Positions 18,607 to 27,717 of a stretch of 64,000 nucleotides of DNA are shown here, piece after piece. The stretch comes from Rhodohalobacter sp. SW132. Lineage in GTDB: Bacteria; Bacteroidota; Rhodothermia; Balneolales; Balneolaceae. The position numbers and the translations under genes are program-made. The number at the start of each line of letters is the position of its first letter. The first letter of the stretch is position 1. The DNA is taken from assembly GCF_003390325.1 (NCBI RefSeq), contig NZ_QUOK01000002.1, positions 248,001 through 312,000 on the forward strand, given 5' to 3'. Below the pieces are notes generated by a model. It was not told the DNA's origin. It saw only the letters and a list, made by a program, of their open reading frames with translations, and did not search any database.

Positions 18607-20553
18607 ATGATGAATAAACGATCTGCTGCTTTCCTGTTTCTCTTCCTTTTTTTGGCACTTCCGGTTTTTGCACAAGTATCGCTTCCTCAGCTTGTGTCGG
18701 ACGGTATGGTGCTGCAGCGTGATGCCGAAGTGAAAATCTGGGGGTGGGCATCAGCTGATGAAGATGTGACTGTACATTTTTTGGGAGAGTCTCATCAAAC
18801 CAGGGCTGACGGTGAGGGAGAATGGGAAATTACCCTGGCCAGACTGGAAGCCGGTGGCCCGCACGAAATGAAAATCGAAGCGTCAAACACGGTTACCATC
18901 GAAGATATTCTGATTGGCGATGTGTGGGTTGCATCGGGTCAATCGAATATTGAATTGCCGATGCGAAGGGTGGCTCCGCTGTACCAGGATGTGATTGATT
19001 CAGCAGACTATCCGGAAATCCGGTATTTCGAAGTTCCGAAACGGTATAATTTCAAAACCGAAGAGACAGATCTGATTTCGGGTCACTGGCAGCGAGCCAC
19101 ACCGGAGAGTGTTCAGGAGTTCTCAGCCGTGTCTCTGTTTTTTGCGAAATCGATACAGCAGCGGTATGATGTTCCGGTTGGCATCATTCTTTCCGGTCTG
19201 GGAGGATCCCCGGCTGAAGCGTGGATCAGTGAGAATGCTTTGAAAGATTTCCCGGATCATTATGAGGAAGCACAACGATTTAAAGATGATGAGCTGATTG
19301 CCGATATCGAAAGAGAGGATCAGCAGAGATCGGATGCGTGGCATGATGAGTTGAATCAAACCGACACCGGACTCAGTGACCCGAATAACACATGGCACGA
19401 GCCGGATATCAATACGGAAGAGTGGGGAAGTATGACGATTCCCGGATACTGGGCCGATACGGAAACAGGAGCAATAAACGGATCCGTTTGGTTTCAAAAA
19501 AAGCTTACTCTGGATGGTGACTGGGCCCGTAATTCAGCAAAACTGGAGCTCGGTGTTATCGTGGATGCTGATTCGGTTTTTGTAAACGGCACCTTTGTTG
19601 GAAATACGACCTATCAATATCCGCCGCGATGGTATGATGTTCCGCAGGGAGTACTTACCGAAGGTGAAAATACGATATCGGTTCGTGTGATCAATCAAAG
19701 CGGCAAGGGCGGATTCATCCCCGATAAACCGTATGAACTCACCACAGAAACAGATACCGTGGATCTGAAGGGAGAGTGGAAGTACAAAGTAGGTGCAGAG
19801 ATGGATCCATTGCCCGGTCAGACATTTGTCCGCTGGAAACCTGTGGGTCTCTTTAACGCGATGATTTCTCCGCTTTTAAAAACCTCCATCAAAGGAGTGA
19901 TCTGGTACCAGGGTGAATCAAACACCGGCCGGCCTGATGAGTACCGCGAACTTTTTCCCGCATTGATCAACGACTGGCGACAGCAGTGGGGTATTGGCGA
20001 TTTTCCGTTTCTGTATGTACAGCTTGCCAATTTTATGGAGCCGAAAGATCATCCTTCCGAAAGCAACTGGGCAGAGCTAAGGGATGCACAGCTTCAAACA
20101 CTATCACTGCCCAATACGGGAATGGCGGTAGCCATTGATATCGGTGAGTGGAATGACATCCATCCTCTCAATAAAAAAGATGTGGGAGAACGGCTCGCCG
20201 CATCAGCATTTCATCTGGCTTATGGCGAAGATGTTGTACACTCCGGACCAATAGCTTCCAAACTAAATACGTTTGGCGGGGAGAACGAATTGGCTGTATC
20301 CTTTGAACACACCGGCAGCGGGATGCAGGTGAAAGGGGAGGTTCTTCATGAATTTGCCATAGCGGGAAGTGATGGCAAATTCTTTCCGGCTGATGCACGA
20401 ATTGAGGGAGAAAGAGTCATTGTGCAGAGCGGTGAAGTGCCTGATCCGAAAATCGTTCGCTACGCCTGGGCTGATAACCCAGTGAATGCCAACCTGTATA
20501 ACAAGGAGGGTTTTCCTGCAACCCCGTTCCAGCTTACCATTGAAAAGAATTGA
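18607..20553 (+). CDS. SASA-type acetylesterase (sialate O-acetylesterase-like)
   Basis: Secreted SGNH-fold carbohydrate esterase, likely an acetyl-xylan esterase in this context. Signal peptide ends at VFA-Q (residue 22). The SASA block VWVASGQSNIELPM carries the presumed nucleophile S113, and the distal pair is D517/H519 in NDIHPLNKKDVG. A second conserved block is GVIWYQGESNTGRPDEY. A GH2-like jelly-roll sugar-binding segment is inserted at about 280-390 (VWFQKKLTL...VFVNGTFVG). Length of 648 is typical of this architecture in Bacteroidetes polysaccharide loci. No T9SS tail, so probably periplasmic. It ends the plus-strand operon. Confidence 0.88.
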   Translation: MMNKRSAAFLFLFLFLALPVFAQVSLPQLVSDGMVLQRDAEVKIWGWASADEDVTVHFLGESHQTRADGEGEWEITLARLEAGGPHEMKIEASNTVTIEDILIGDVWVASGQSNIELPMRRVAPLYQDVIDSADYPEIRYFEVPKRYNFKTEETDLISGHWQRATPESVQEFSAVSLFFAKSIQQRYDVPVGIILSGLGGSPAEAWISENALKDFPDHYEEAQRFKDDELIADIEREDQQRSDAWHDELNQTDTGLSDPNNTWHEPDINTEEWGSMTIPGYWADTETGAINGSVWFQKKLTLDGDWARNSAKLELGVIVDADSVFVNGTFVGNTTYQYPPRWYDVPQGVLTEGENTISVRVINQSGKGGFIPDKPYELTTETDTVDLKGEWKYKVGAEMDPLPGQTFVRWKPVGLFNAMISPLLKTSIKGVIWYQGESNTGRPDEYRELFPALINDWRQQWGIGDFPFLYVQLANFMEPKDHPSESNWAELRDAQLQTLSLPNTGMAVAIDIGEWNDIHPLNKKDVGERLAASAFHLAYGEDVVHSGPIASKLNTFGGENELAVSFEHTGSGMQVKGEVLHEFAIAGSDGKFFPADARIEGERVIVQSGEVPDPKIVRYAWADNPVNANLYNKEGFPATPFQLTIEKN

Positions 20554-20989
20554 ACATAGTTGAAGAAATCACTAAAAAGTGTGGTACTTACACTAATAAA
20601 GTTTGCGCAAAAAGTAATATTATTGCGCAAAAAGTCGATCTCAAAATATACAAGAAGATATAAATGAAAGTGTGATATTCAGCAGTCTGATTGGGTGATT
20701 ATATTTCTAAATACCTGTTAATTATATATTTGAAGAATATATAGAAGCGCTTTTATTTTTCTTGTGTTCATAAAGGCTGTTTGGTAAATTGAAATAGAGC
20801 TGAAGAAAAGGAGGTTCAAAATTGAGCAAAAGTCATTTCAGATGTCCCACTTTTTTCGACAGTGCATTAAGGTTAACACCAGGGAAGGCGGAATTGCTCA
20901 AAAAGAGATACTACACTTAATGTGTTCTTCAGAATTCTGAATTAACTCATTGAGACACACGCTAAACCTTAACTTAGAATACAACCTAT
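20554..20989. promoter_or_regulatory. regulatory region upstream of the CBM-only gene
   Basis: No gene here. Motif copies are TTGCGCAA at 20603-20610 and 20623-20630 (each followed by AAAGT, 20 bp apart), TTGAGCAA at 20822-20829 and TTGCTCAA at 20894-20901. The LacI-type palindrome AAGCGCTT is at 20745-20752, 77 bp before TTGAGCAA and 245 bp before the start codon. Both spacings are identical in the GH10 promoter at 23.5 kb. Confidence 0.65.
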
Positions 20990-22981
20990 ATGAAAATAAA
21001 AAATACTATTGAGACTGGTTTATTCACACTTATGTTTCTGTTGGTTTTTTCCACAGGAGTATTTGCGCAAACGGTTATCAATCAGAATGGAGATTTTTCC
21101 GATGCTACGGAAGGTCAGACCGAAGAGATAACCAACTGGCTGCTTGAAGGCACAGAATTTGCTGATTTTGAAGTAGTTACTGATCCTGATAATGGTGACA
21201 ATAAACTACTTCGAGCAACGATCACCGACATCGATGGAGTGGAGAACCCCTGGGATATTCAACCACTTCATGTAAATGTACAATTAGAAGAGAATGGTGA
21301 GTATATCATTACTGCCCGTATACGCTACGATAATGCCGGAGGAGGTACCGCAGGTGCGGTGAGTGTTGATGCAGAGGGTGATTTACCGGCTGTGTACGAA
21401 CGGGATATCTCTGGTGGTGAGTGGGAAGTGATTGAGCTGGATTCGTTTACCGCGACTGAGGATGCAACTATACAGGTTGGTATTCACCTGGGTGCAGACT
21501 CACATGCAAATGATGATATTCTCTATATTGATTATCTGAGAGTCGAAAAAGTTGAGGGCGATGATAATGGTGACACGGATCCGGTATCTCCGCCTTCTAC
21601 GGATGAAATTGTTTGGAATTTCGATAATCCGGATGATTTGAACGGCTGGGTAAATGGAACAAACTCATCACAAACGCTGGAATCCAGTGATGATAATACC
21701 CAGGGTGAAGCATCTCTTCACTGGACATATACTGTAGATCCAAGCGAGGACTGGGGAGGAAGCGCTGACATCGAGCTAATGATGGAAGGTGAGATGCTCA
21801 CAGATCTTTCAGGTTATGATGGCATGTCGCTGGATTATAAAGTACTGGAACCCGTATCACCAGCCAACGGTGGTGCTTCTTTCAATGTCATAATTTTCGT
21901 TGAAAGCGGGGAAGAAGGTGAAGCTGTAGAGGAATGGCACCACACGGTTTCAGGCCTGCTTGACGATGAGAGCGGCGAATGGCAAACAGCTGAAATGCTA
22001 TTCGAAGATTTTGCGATTCCAGGCTGGCAGGATACCCATGATGGTGTTCTTTATGAAGACCAAATCCAAAAAATCCAGATACAGGTGATTGTAGGAAGTG
22101 ACGGATCTGAAGTTACAGGTGAACTCTTGCTTGACAACCTTTTGCCTTATACAACACCTTTGCCCATTCCGGAGCCGCCACACGAAATCGGTGATATCAT
22201 CAACTATAATGGAAGTTTCCAGCTCTCTGAGCTTGGTGAGAATGAACCGGCAGCCTGGTCAGTTACTGCGCATGACGATTCTATTGTAGAAGTTGTAGAT
22301 GATGCAGCTGATGATGACGAACGTGCACTATCCTTTACTGTGAATTGGACAGGAAACACAAACTGGTACGAAAATGAAGTTGTGAATGAACCCATTCATG
22401 TAGTGGAAGGTGATGAATATAACATTTCCGTATGGCTGAAAGCTGATTCTGATGAGCGGGTTGCAGGTTTCTATATGGGTATGCCAGAAAGTGGCGGCTG
22501 GGAACGTGCACGGGGTTGGGATACTCCGGTGCTGAGCCTCACAGATGAGTGGCAGGAATTTTCGTTCACTCATACCGCCACTGCAAATAATGAGACTCAC
22601 GGAATGCGAGTTGGTATTGAGTTAAATACCGAAGAGAATGACGGTGGTACGATTTATATCGATAATGTTCAGGTTGAAAAAGTGGATGCCGTATCAAATG
22701 AGGCGATAGAGCAGCCATTATCATTTGAACTCAACCAGAACTATCCCAATCCGTTCAACCCGACGACAAGTATCACATATACTCTGCCACAGTCAGCTGA
22801 TGTACGGCTCGATGTATTTAACGTTCTCGGTCAGCGGGTAATGACGCTGGTGGACACACATCAAAGTGCTGGTGCAAAGCAGGTAACTTTTGATGCAAGC
22901 AATTTATCATCCGGTGTTTACCTCTACAGAATTCAGGCCGGCGATTTTGTTCAGTCCCGGCGAATGACATTAATTAAGTAA
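20990..22981 (+). CDS. secreted non-catalytic multi-CBM protein with T9SS tail
   Basis: The 663-residue protein has a signal peptide (to VFAQ, about 27), a CBM4/9-like module (28-185), a second jelly-roll module resembling CBM11 or CIA30-like domains (200-385), a third CBM-like module (392-565, containing [21 protein letters not shown]) and a T9SS type A sorting domain (575-663, [12 protein letters not shown]...). No glycosidase domain is seen. Modules one and three match the CBMs of the GH10 xylanase downstream. It may act as a surface glycan-binding protein. The first module looks like a chimera of two xylanase CBMs (see findings). Confidence 0.88.
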   Translation: MKIKNTIETGLFTLMFLLVFSTGVFAQTVINQNGDFSDATEGQTEEITNWLLEGTEFADFEVVTDPDNGDNKLLRATITDIDGVENPWDIQPLHVNVQLEENGEYIITARIRYDNAGGGTAGAVSVDAEGDLPAVYERDISGGEWEVIELDSFTATEDATIQVGIHLGADSHANDDILYIDYLRVEKVEGDDNGDTDPVSPPSTDEIVWNFDNPDDLNGWVNGTNSSQTLESSDDNTQGEASLHWTYTVDPSEDWGGSADIELMMEGEMLTDLSGYDGMSLDYKVLEPVSPANGGASFNVIIFVESGEEGEAVEEWHHTVSGLLDDESGEWQTAEMLFEDFAIPGWQDTHDGVLYEDQIQKIQIQVIVGSDGSEVTGELLLDNLLPYTTPLPIPEPPHEIGDIINYNGSFQLSELGENEPAAWSVTAHDDSIVEVVDDAADDDERALSFTVNWTGNTNWYENEVVNEPIHVVEGDEYNISVWLKADSDERVAGFYMGMPESGGWERARGWDTPVLSLTDEWQEFSFTHTATANNETHGMRVGIELNTEENDGGTIYIDNVQVEKVDAVSNEAIEQPLSFELNQNYPNPFNPTTSITYTLPQSADVRLDVFNVLGQRVMTLVDTHQSAGAKQVTFDASNLSSGVYLYRIQAGDFVQSRRMTLIK

Positions 22982-23004
22982 AATTTCAAAACCGATTATT
23001 TAAG

Positions 23005-23040
23005 AAAGTACCGTCTATAAAACAGGCGGTACTTTTTTTT
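23005..23040 (+). terminator. Rho-independent terminator after the CBM-only gene
   Basis: Stem AAAGTACCGTCT/AGGCGGTACTTT (12 bp, one G-T pair) ending in T8. It separates the CBM-only gene from the downstream GH10 xylanase. Confidence 0.88.
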
Positions 23041-23704
23041 ACGAATAAATGTGTCTTTCTCAAAAAGTTATTACTGATGATTATCGAGATATCCGCTTGA
23101 ATAGTAATACCAGCCATCAGGGCTTTTCTCATTAGGCCTGGAGATTTGGAATAGGTTCATGTGCAAATTTTGATTTGAATCCCGAAAAAGAAAGAAGTGT
23201 AGAATGACCAAATGAGGTTTCTGAATATTCGATTTTCTCTGGATCAATCAATAATGCAGAAGTCAATCATCCGATATCTTATTCATACAACACAACACAA
23301 TCATCAGAGTTTAGCAATTGAGCAATAAATACATCTATTTGCGCAATTTCCTTAGCGCAATAAATTAAAAAGTTCATTTAATTTACTTTCACTTCCTTGT
23401 AAATATAGTAGTAAAAATTCTATAAGTAATTGATAATTAGTTAATTAATAAATTTATAGAAGCGCTTCTAATTTTCTTGGATTGATAGCCTTCGTTTACT
23501 AAATTGCGCTATATACCTAATAGAAAAGGGTCAAAATTGAGCAAAAGCTTGTCTTTATGTTTTTTAGGGAAAATATTTCTGAGGTATATCCCTAAAGCAG
23601 TTCAGTCCAATTTAGCCCGTAAAAGGAAAAAATACTGCCGTTCAATCACAGCAGAAATAACCTTTAGGTAACACCCTTAAATACTCACTTAGAATGCAAT
23701 TCAT
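23041..23704. promoter_or_regulatory. regulatory region upstream of the multi-CBM GH10 gene
   Basis: No gene in these 664 nt. Motifs are TTGAGCAA at 23318-23325, TTGCGCAA at 23339-23346 (21 bp apart), TAGCGCAA at 23353-23360, TTGCGCTA near 23503-23510, and TTGAGCAA at 23537-23544. The 14-bp perfect palindrome TAGAAGCGCTTCTA is at 23457-23470. Its AAGCGCTT core is 77 bp before TTGAGCAA and 245 bp before the start codon, the same as the CBM-only gene's promoter. Confidence 0.65.
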
Positions 23705-26700
23705 ATGAACATAAAATCTACCATTACAACGAGTCTGTTTATGTTGATGTTTCTGGTGGCTTTCTCCACCAGTGCATTTTCGCAAACGGTTATCAATCAA
23801 AACGGTGATTTTTCCGATGCTACGGAAGGTCAGACTGATGAGATAACCAACTGGCTGCTTGAAGGCACAGATCATGCTGATTTCGAAGTTGTTACTGATC
23901 CGGATGATCCAAACAATCTTGTACTTCAGGTAACCCTCACTGATATTGACGGTATCAATGCCTGGGCTGTACAAGCAATGAATACCGGCACTATGTTTAC
24001 TGAAGGCGAAGATTATCAGGTATCGTTCAGAGTTCGTGGTGATCAGGATGGTACTATTCAGCTTGATGCCGGTGACGGCGGCCAGCTATGGGGGCAGCAA
24101 ATAACCGGTGGTGAATGGCATACGCTTGAAACCGGAGTATTTACTCCTACGGAAGATAATGACGGGGAACGTCTCATTGCTATTCACTTCGCTCATGAGA
24201 ACAATGCCGACGAATATGTTTTTTATATCGATGACATCCAGGTAGTTCACCATGAATCGGATGACAATGGTAATGGTGATAATGATACCGATCCTGTCAC
24301 AGAAATTGTAAATGTAAATGGAGATTTTACCGGTGCTGAAATTGGTCAAACAACCGGGATTACAAACTGGGTTTTGGAAGGCAGTGATCTTGCTGACTAT
24401 GAAGTGATTGCTGATCCGGACAATGCTGATAATAGAATCCTTCAGGCAACAATTACGAATATTGAAGGAGCGGAGAATCCATGGAATATCCAGCCGCTGC
24501 ATGTAGATGTTCCCATGGAAGAAGGTGAAGAGTATATAATAACCGCTCGGATAAAATATGACAATGCCGGCGGAGGTTCAGCCGGATCGGTAAGCGTGGA
24601 TGCAGAGGGAGATCTGCCTGCAGTTTACGGCAGAGATATTTCGAGTGGTGAATGGGAAGTAATTGAGCTGTCACCATTTACTGGAGATGCAGATAGATTA
24701 TTTCAAGTCGGTATTCACCTTGGAGCTGCTACGCATGCCAATGGAGATATCCTTTACATAGATTACCTGCTGGTAGAGAAGGTTGAAGAAGCAGATGACA
24801 ACGGTGACAATGGCGAAAACGGTGAAGATGACGAATCATTAGCTCCGAATCCTCCTCACGCGATTGGGGACATCATTAATTACAATGGTAGTTTTCAGCA
24901 TTCAGAGTTAGGCGAAACGGAACCGGTTTCCTGGACCGTTACTGCAAATGCTGGTTCGCAGGTTGCAGTAGTAGACGATGCTGCCGATGAAGATGGGCGT
25001 GCATTGGAATTCAATGTTAACCATACAGGAAATACAAACTGGTATGAAAATGAAGTGGTAAACGAACCCATTCATGTTCTTGAGGGTGATATCCTTCGAA
25101 TGACGGTATCACTGAAAGCCGATACTGATGATCGGATTGCAAGGTTTTACCTTGGTATGCCGGAAAGTGGAGGGTGGGAACGAGCCCGTGGATGGGACAC
25201 ACCCGAATTGAGTCTGACAGATGAGTGGCAAGAGTTTACTTTTGAACACACGGTAACAGCCAACAATGCTACCCACGGTATGAGAGCTGGCATCGAATTC
25301 AATTCTGCAGTGAATGATGAAGCTACAATTCTTATTGACAATCTCCAGGTTGAGAAAATTGGTGTCGGAGAAGCCCAGCAGCGGGTACCTGTAATTGTTG
25401 AGGCTGAATCAGGTGAGTTAGGCGATGAATGGGAAGTTCTTGAAGATGGCGGCACAACCTACATCGTAATAACAACCGATTTTAATGAGACAACCGGCTC
25501 AGCTGCATATCCCGGTGAAAATCGTACCGCATCATATACTGTTTCATTTCCTGCAGAAGGGGATTACGACCTGTACGCTCGGGTACGGGTAGGGGCAGGA
25601 AATTTTGATGACGACAGCTTTTTTGAACCACATGGTTTTGGTGAAAAAGATCCGTCAAATGCGGAAGACTGGTTTAATGTGAATGGCCTTGCCGCCGCAG
25701 GGTATGATGATCCGGATGCAGTCGTTCGTGATGCAGGGGGCCTCGGCAGCGAAGTTTGGAAATGGGTAAATGTTTCCCGCAATGCATTTCAGGGGGATAC
25801 TACTCAAACCTTTACTGTAGAAGGCGATCTTACCAAAATATTCCAGATTGGTGCCCGTGAAGATGGTCAGGAGATCGATAAGTTTGCTTTCGGTAAGTCT
25901 GATCTTTATTTCACGGTTGCCAACCTGGACAACATGGAAGCCGGTTCAGATACCGATCCGCGTGATATACCTGTTCATACCGCTCCAATTGCCGATGGCA
26001 AAGAAAAATGGCTGGGGAACATTTACAGCAGTTCTCAGATTGAGGATTTCGAAGTGTACTGGAACCAGGTTACCGCTGAAAACGCCGGTAAATGGGGAAG
26101 TGTTGAAAGTAGCCGGGGTAATTACAACTGGACTGAGCTTGATGCTTCTTACAATCTTGCTAAAGACAATGGTTTCCCATACCGTTTTCATATCCTTACC
26201 TGGGGTGGACAGCAGCCTGACTGGATTAACGATCTGAGCACAGAAGAACAACTTGTAGCCATCGAAGAGTGGTATGATGCTGTTGCTGAGCGATATCCAG
26301 ACATGGAATATGTGGAAGTGGTAAATGAAGGTTCTAACGGGCACCAATTACCGGACGGACAAAGCGGAAGTGCCAATTACATTGAAGCTTTAGGCGGAAC
26401 CGGTGATACCGGCCACGACTGGATTATCACTGCTTTTGAAATGGCGCGTGATCGATTTCCAGAAAGCAAACTAATGATCAATGATTATAATATTGTATGT
26501 AGTCATTCCGTCAGCTGGTGCTCTAATAATGCCGTGAATTATCGCAATATCATTGAGGACCTTATGGAACGGGACTTAATTGATGTAATAGGTGTTCAGG
26601 CCCATGCATTCTCTACAATGGGATCAACAGAACAAATAATCAATTCATTAGATTATTTAGCTGAGACGGGCTTGCCAATTCAGGCTACTGAAATGGATAT

Positions 26701-27229
26701 CGATGGAGCGCCGGGTGAATCAAATGAGGAGTCGGATCAGGCGCAGCTTGAAAATATGCAACGCATATTTCCGGCATTCTGGGAGCATCCGGCAGTAGAG
26801 GGTGTAACGTTCTGGGGCTGGAGGCCCGGACTCTGGCGTCAGGATCAGGATGCTTTTCTTATCAGAAGCTCAGGTGTTGAACGGCCCGCTCTTACATGGC
26901 TCAGAGAATATGTTGAAGAAACGGATCTAAGTGTTTCAAATGAAATAGTAGAAGGAGAGTCTCCTATGCAGTTTAGACTCTACGACAACTACCCGAATCC
27001 GTTTAACCCAACAACACAGATACGGTATGATATTGCCCGTACCTCTGACGTATCCGTTCGGGTATATGATGTGCTGGGACGACAAGTGCAGACACTTGTT
27101 AACACGCAGCAATCACCCGGTACATACACACTCACATTTGATGCGTCTAACTTGTCATCTGGTGTGTATTTCTATAGAATACAAACGGACTCTTTTGTAG
27201 ATGTAAAACAAATGATGCTGGTTAAATAA
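23705..27229 (+). CDS. multi-CBM GH10 endo-xylanase with T9SS tail
   Basis: Secreted retaining endoxylanase, 1174 residues. Order: signal peptide (to about 27), CBM A (28-190), CBM B (200-365), CBM C (385-555), a CBM6/35-like module (560-755, beginning VIVEAESGELGDEW), GH10 barrel (765-1085), and T9SS tail (1095-1174, [11 protein letters not shown]). Acid/base E875 is in EVVNEG and nucleophile E996 is in QATEMDID. The barrel carries a TAENAGKWGSVE variant of the GH10 N-terminal motif. It is a close paralog of the minus-strand enzyme at 36969. Extracellular or surface-attached xylan backbone cleavage is expected. Confidence 0.95.
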   Translation: MNIKSTITTSLFMLMFLVAFSTSAFSQTVINQNGDFSDATEGQTDEITNWLLEGTDHADFEVVTDPDDPNNLVLQVTLTDIDGINAWAVQAMNTGTMFTEGEDYQVSFRVRGDQDGTIQLDAGDGGQLWGQQITGGEWHTLETGVFTPTEDNDGERLIAIHFAHENNADEYVFYIDDIQVVHHESDDNGNGDNDTDPVTEIVNVNGDFTGAEIGQTTGITNWVLEGSDLADYEVIADPDNADNRILQATITNIEGAENPWNIQPLHVDVPMEEGEEYIITARIKYDNAGGGSAGSVSVDAEGDLPAVYGRDISSGEWEVIELSPFTGDADRLFQVGIHLGAATHANGDILYIDYLLVEKVEEADDNGDNGENGEDDESLAPNPPHAIGDIINYNGSFQHSELGETEPVSWTVTANAGSQVAVVDDAADEDGRALEFNVNHTGNTNWYENEVVNEPIHVLEGDILRMTVSLKADTDDRIARFYLGMPESGGWERARGWDTPELSLTDEWQEFTFEHTVTANNATHGMRAGIEFNSAVNDEATILIDNLQVEKIGVGEAQQRVPVIVEAESGELGDEWEVLEDGGTTYIVITTDFNETTGSAAYPGENRTASYTVSFPAEGDYDLYARVRVGAGNFDDDSFFEPHGFGEKDPSNAEDWFNVNGLAAAGYDDPDAVVRDAGGLGSEVWKWVNVSRNAFQGDTTQTFTVEGDLTKIFQIGAREDGQEIDKFAFGKSDLYFTVANLDNMEAGSDTDPRDIPVHTAPIADGKEKWLGNIYSSSQIEDFEVYWNQVTAENAGKWGSVESSRGNYNWTELDASYNLAKDNGFPYRFHILTWGGQQPDWINDLSTEEQLVAIEEWYDAVAERYPDMEYVEVVNEGSNGHQLPDGQSGSANYIEALGGTGDTGHDWIITAFEMARDRFPESKLMINDYNIVCSHSVSWCSNNAVNYRNIIEDLMERDLIDVIGVQAHAFSTMGSTEQIINSLDYLAETGLPIQATEMDIDGAPGESNEESDQAQLENMQRIFPAFWEHPAVEGVTFWGWRPGLWRQDQDAFLIRSSGVERPALTWLREYVEETDLSVSNEIVEGESPMQFRLYDNYPNPFNPTTQIRYDIARTSDVSVRVYDVLGRQVQTLVNTQQSPGTYTLTFDASNLSSGVYFYRIQTDSFVDVKQMMLVK

Positions 27230-27264
27230 AGTTGCGCAAAATCCAGTAATTCTATGTTGTGATG

Positions 27265-27299
27265 AAAGCCTGTTCCCTGGTACGGAATGGGCTTTTTTA
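27265..27299 (+). terminator. Rho-independent terminator after the large GH10 gene
   Basis: Stem AAAGCCTGTTCC/GGAATGGGCTTT with G-T pairs, followed by TTTTTT. It is 36 nt after the stop codon. A TTGCGCAA copy sits at 27232-27239 between stop and hairpin. Confidence 0.75.
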
Positions 27300-27717
27300 T
27301 TGGCCAAATAATAAGAACACAGAATCATTTTTTATTCTCAAAAATGCGTAATACAGTGAGGGAAATCACCTGATCATAGCCATGATTCTTGCAAAAAAAT
27401 CAATTCATTTCATTTAATATTAAATAAAAGTCTTATGCCAGGTTGAACTAATGGTCAAATAGAGGGATTTCTATGAAATATCTGTCTCTTGTAAAATCAT
27501 AATTAACAATTAATTAACATATCAAAAATCACGGATCGCATTTCAATATTGTTTAAATCATAGAAAACAACGGCCTCATATGTACGATGAGCAAAATTTG
27601 CTCAAAATATCTCATATATTGCTCAAAAAACATTTCATTAATACTTTCCATTTGATATATTCAATAAAGGATGAAAGCGCTTTTTAGCGCTAGTGATTTT
27701 AACCTAAACAGATCATC
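27300..27717. promoter_or_regulatory. regulatory region of the TonB receptor gene
   Basis: No gene here. A near-perfect 17-nt palindrome (TGAGCAAAATTTGCTCA, 27588-27604) contains TTGCTCAA at 27598-27605, and a second TTGCTCAA is at 27619-27626, 21 bp later. The operator AAGCGCTT is at 27675-27682 (in AAAGCGCTTTT) with an adjacent TAGCGCTA at 27685-27692. It lies only 36 nt before the start codon, a position that would block transcription or initiation. Confidence 0.65.

Noticed and set aside
21060-21075. TTTGCGCAAAC within the signal peptide of the CBM-only protein
   Set aside because: It is the coding sequence for FAQT at a signal-peptide cleavage site, a coincidental match to the TTGCGCAA motif.
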